Position numbers and translations under genes: made by a program | In this document: positions 6,415-7,702 of the stretch, one piece after another | Layout: each line of letters starts with the position of its first letter | Position numbering within the stretch: position 1 is the first letter of the stretch | The notes under the pieces: model-generated | Databases searched by the model: none | What the model saw: the letters and a program-made list of their open reading frames with translations, nothing else | Told to the model about the DNA's origin: nothing | Origin: Sphingomonadales bacterium | GTDB taxonomy: Bacteria; Pseudomonadota; Alphaproteobacteria; Sphingomonadales; Sphingomonadaceae | DNA: 7,702 nucleotides | Assembly (NCBI GenBank): GCA_017302775.1 | Contig: JAFLDC010000114.1 | Coordinates: 1-7,702, forward strand | Direction: 5' to 3'

Positions 6415-6726
6415 ATGCGTTTCGTTGCGGTTCTGACAATGCTCGCCATCGCCGCCTGTACACCATCCAAGCTGGCCTATGGCTCGGTCAAAAGCGCCAT
6501 GACGGAGGCAGGGCTGAGCGACGCCAACGCCGCCTGCATGGCCACCCGGATGACGGACCGGCTGACCCTCGTCCAGCTCAACAAGCTTAAAAAGCTTAAG
6601 GGCGAGAAGCAGAGCCTGTCGGACTATGTTGCAGCCGTGCGCCGGGTCGGCGATGCCGAAGCCCTGTCGGTTACCGCCAGCAGTGCCGCGCTCTGCGCGA
6701 GCGGGCTCGCCAAAGAGAAGAAGTGA
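6415..6726 (+). CDS. Small predicted lipoprotein of unknown function
   Basis: This is a 103-residue protein with a lipoprotein signal: basic Arg at 2, hydrophobic core (FVAVLTMLAIAA) and a lipobox ending IAAC with the lipidated Cys at 15. Thr at +2 of the mature protein gives no inner-membrane retention Asp, so the outer membrane is the likely destination. The mature part is short and polar. It has C41 and C94, which could form a disulfide, in the segments NAACMATRMTDRL and SAALCASGLA. A lysine/leucine stretch (NKLKKLKGEK, about 56-65) lies between them. I recognise no named family. The CMATRMTDRL block looks like a conserved motif in sphingomonad hypothetical proteins, but that is an impression only. 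The gene starts 64 bases after pntB, in a gap with no convincing terminator, so it may be read through from the pnt operon or have its own promoter. Confidence 0.8.
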   Translation: MRFVAVLTMLAIAACTPSKLAYGSVKSAMTEAGLSDANAACMATRMTDRLTLVQLNKLKKLKGEKQSLSDYVAAVRRVGDAEALSVTASSAALCASGLAKEKK

Positions 6727-6785
6727 TCGTCCCTGCAAGGGCAGGATGGCTTGACTTACACCGCTGTCAGTCCATCATCGGCGGC

Positions 6786-7702
6786 ATGAGGATGCTGACT
6801 GCACTGACCGCTGCGGCCACGGCGCTTGCCCTGGCTGCCCCCGGCTACGCCAAGACCATCGCTGTTGCTGCCGGAGAGGGCGCGCAGACCCGCTTGCAGG
6901 AGGCCCTGATCGTCGCCGAGCCGGGCGATGTGGTCGAGCTCAGCGCGGGCCGTTTCGTACTGACCGACGGCCTCAGTCTTGACGTCAAGGGCGTGACCGT
7001 GCGCGGCGCCGGGATGGACGCGACGGTGCTGGACTTTTCCGGCCAGAAGGGCGCGGGTGAGGGCTTGCTGGTCACCTCGGACGAGGTGACCCTGCGCGAT
7101 TTCGCGGTCGAGAACACCAAGGGCGATGGGATCAAGAGCAAAGGCGCGGACAACATCGTCTACTACCGCGTCCGCGTGACCTGGACCGGCGGGGCCAAGA
7201 CCACCAACGGCGCCTATGGGATCTATCCGGTGTCGAGCACCGGGGTGCTGGTCGATGGCTGCAAGGTTTCGGGCGCCAGCGACGCGGGGATCTATGTCGG
7301 CCAGTCCAAGGGCATCACCGTCCGCTACAATTTCGTCGAGAACAACGTGGCCGGGATCGAGATCGAGAACAGCCGCGATGCACTGGTCACAGACAATCTC
7401 GTCACCCGCAATACCGGCGGGATCCTGGTGTTCGATCTGCCCAACCTGCCGGTGATGGGCGGAGGGAACACCATCATCAAGAACAACATGGTGGTCGGCA
7501 ACGATACGCCCAACTTCGCCCCCAAAGGCAACATCGTTGCCGGTGTGCCGCGCGGCACCGGCATCATGGTGATGGCCAATGAAGGCGTCTGGGTCAGCAA
7601 CAACCGGATGGCGCACAACCCCACGGCGCACGTGCTGGTGGTTGCCTATCCCCAGCCATTCACCGACAAGACCTACAACCCGCTGCCGCGATCGGTGCTG
7701 AT
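6786..7702 (+). CDS. Secreted right-handed parallel beta-helix repeat protein (partial, C-terminus missing)
   Basis: The frame is open for 305 codons to the window end. Residues 1-22 are a Sec signal peptide (RM, then a long Ala/Leu core ending PGYA). The mature protein begins with IAVAAGEGAQTRLQEALIVAEPGDVVEL, the standard opening of pectate-lyase-like beta-helix proteins. Rungs with regularly spaced strand-turn units follow: VTVRGAG, VTLRDFAVENTKGDGI, VLVDGCKVSGASDAGIYVG, ITVRYNFVENNVAGIEIENS, ALVTDNLVTRNTGGILVFDLP. The Asn/Gly turns and NFVENN-type ladders are clear. The pattern fits the bacterial family modelled as TIGR03805, which is periplasmic or surface-exposed, has no proven activity, and often sits in a two-gene pair with a second exported protein. 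No catalytic residues of pectate lyases are assigned. ATG 6786 and ATG 6792 are both possible starts, and neither has a strong ribosome-binding site. Confidence 0.88.
   Translation, partial: MRMLTALTAAATALALAAPGYAKTIAVAAGEGAQTRLQEALIVAEPGDVVELSAGRFVLTDGLSLDVKGVTVRGAGMDATVLDFSGQKGAGEGLLVTSDEVTLRDFAVENTKGDGIKSKGADNIVYYRVRVTWTGGAKTTNGAYGIYPVSSTGVLVDGCKVSGASDAGIYVGQSKGITVRYNFVENNVAGIEIENSRDALVTDNLVTRNTGGILVFDLPNLPVMGGGNTIIKNNMVVGNDTPNFAPKGNIVAGVPRGTGIMVMANEGVWVSNNRMAHNPTAHVLVVAYPQPFTDKTYNPLPRSVL

Noticed and set aside
6732..6745. Hairpin CCTGC-AAGG-GCAGG after the lipoprotein gene as a terminator
   Set aside because: It has only five base pairs and no following T-run.
6751..6779. TTGACT with a 17-base spacer to ATCATC as a promoter for the beta-helix gene
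   Set aside because: The -35 match is good, but the -10 is poor and would put transcription start at the start codon itself. Too weak to list as a feature.
6756..7631. Long minus-strand reading frame (291 codons) opposite the beta-helix gene
   Set aside because: It is rich in His, Asp, Ala and Gly, as expected from the complement of a high-GC gene. The plus strand has a signal peptide and clear beta-helix rungs.

Overview
The window looks like chromosomal DNA of a high-GC alphaproteobacterium, most likely from the Sphingomonadales (Erythrobacter, Novosphingobium or Sphingomonas type). This rests on the split three-subunit proton-translocating transhydrogenase, the tiny alphaproteobacterial aa3-oxidase subunit IV gene, and the style of the response regulator. 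No RNA gene, insertion sequence, CRISPR array or phage gene was found, and no stretch over 300 bases lacks a gene.

Left half, minus strand (1-2711), in transcription order: an NtrC-type response regulator (2711-1293), a short-chain dehydrogenase (1167-388), and the start of a membrane protein that leaves the window at position 1 (312-1), probably of the DUF2339 family. The regulator has an intact receiver domain and intact Walker A and B motifs. However, its sigma-54 contact loop reads GAFPGA instead of GAFTGA, and both usual arginine-finger positions are non-arginine.

Centre, 2712-2887: a 176-base divergent intergenic region with two small dyads. It must hold the promoters of both the regulator and the plus-strand operon.

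Right half, plus strand: a 41-residue cytochrome oxidase subunit IV (2888-3013), pntA (3026-4141), an unrecognised 143-residue gene (4138-4569), pntAB (4579-4863) and pntB (4863-6350). Gaps are 12 bases or less, or the genes overlap, so this is one operon. The three Pnt proteins form the membrane transhydrogenase, which uses the proton gradient to move hydride from NADH to NADP+. The unrecognised gene, wedged between two subunits of one complex, and the oxidase subunit at the operon head are the main oddities.

After pntB come a small predicted lipoprotein (6415-6726) and a secreted right-handed beta-helix protein (from 6786) cut by the window end.

The strongest leads for something undescribed are the degenerate AAA+ regulator divergent from the pnt operon and the unknown gene inside that operon. 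Nothing here amounts to a clear new defence or mobile system.
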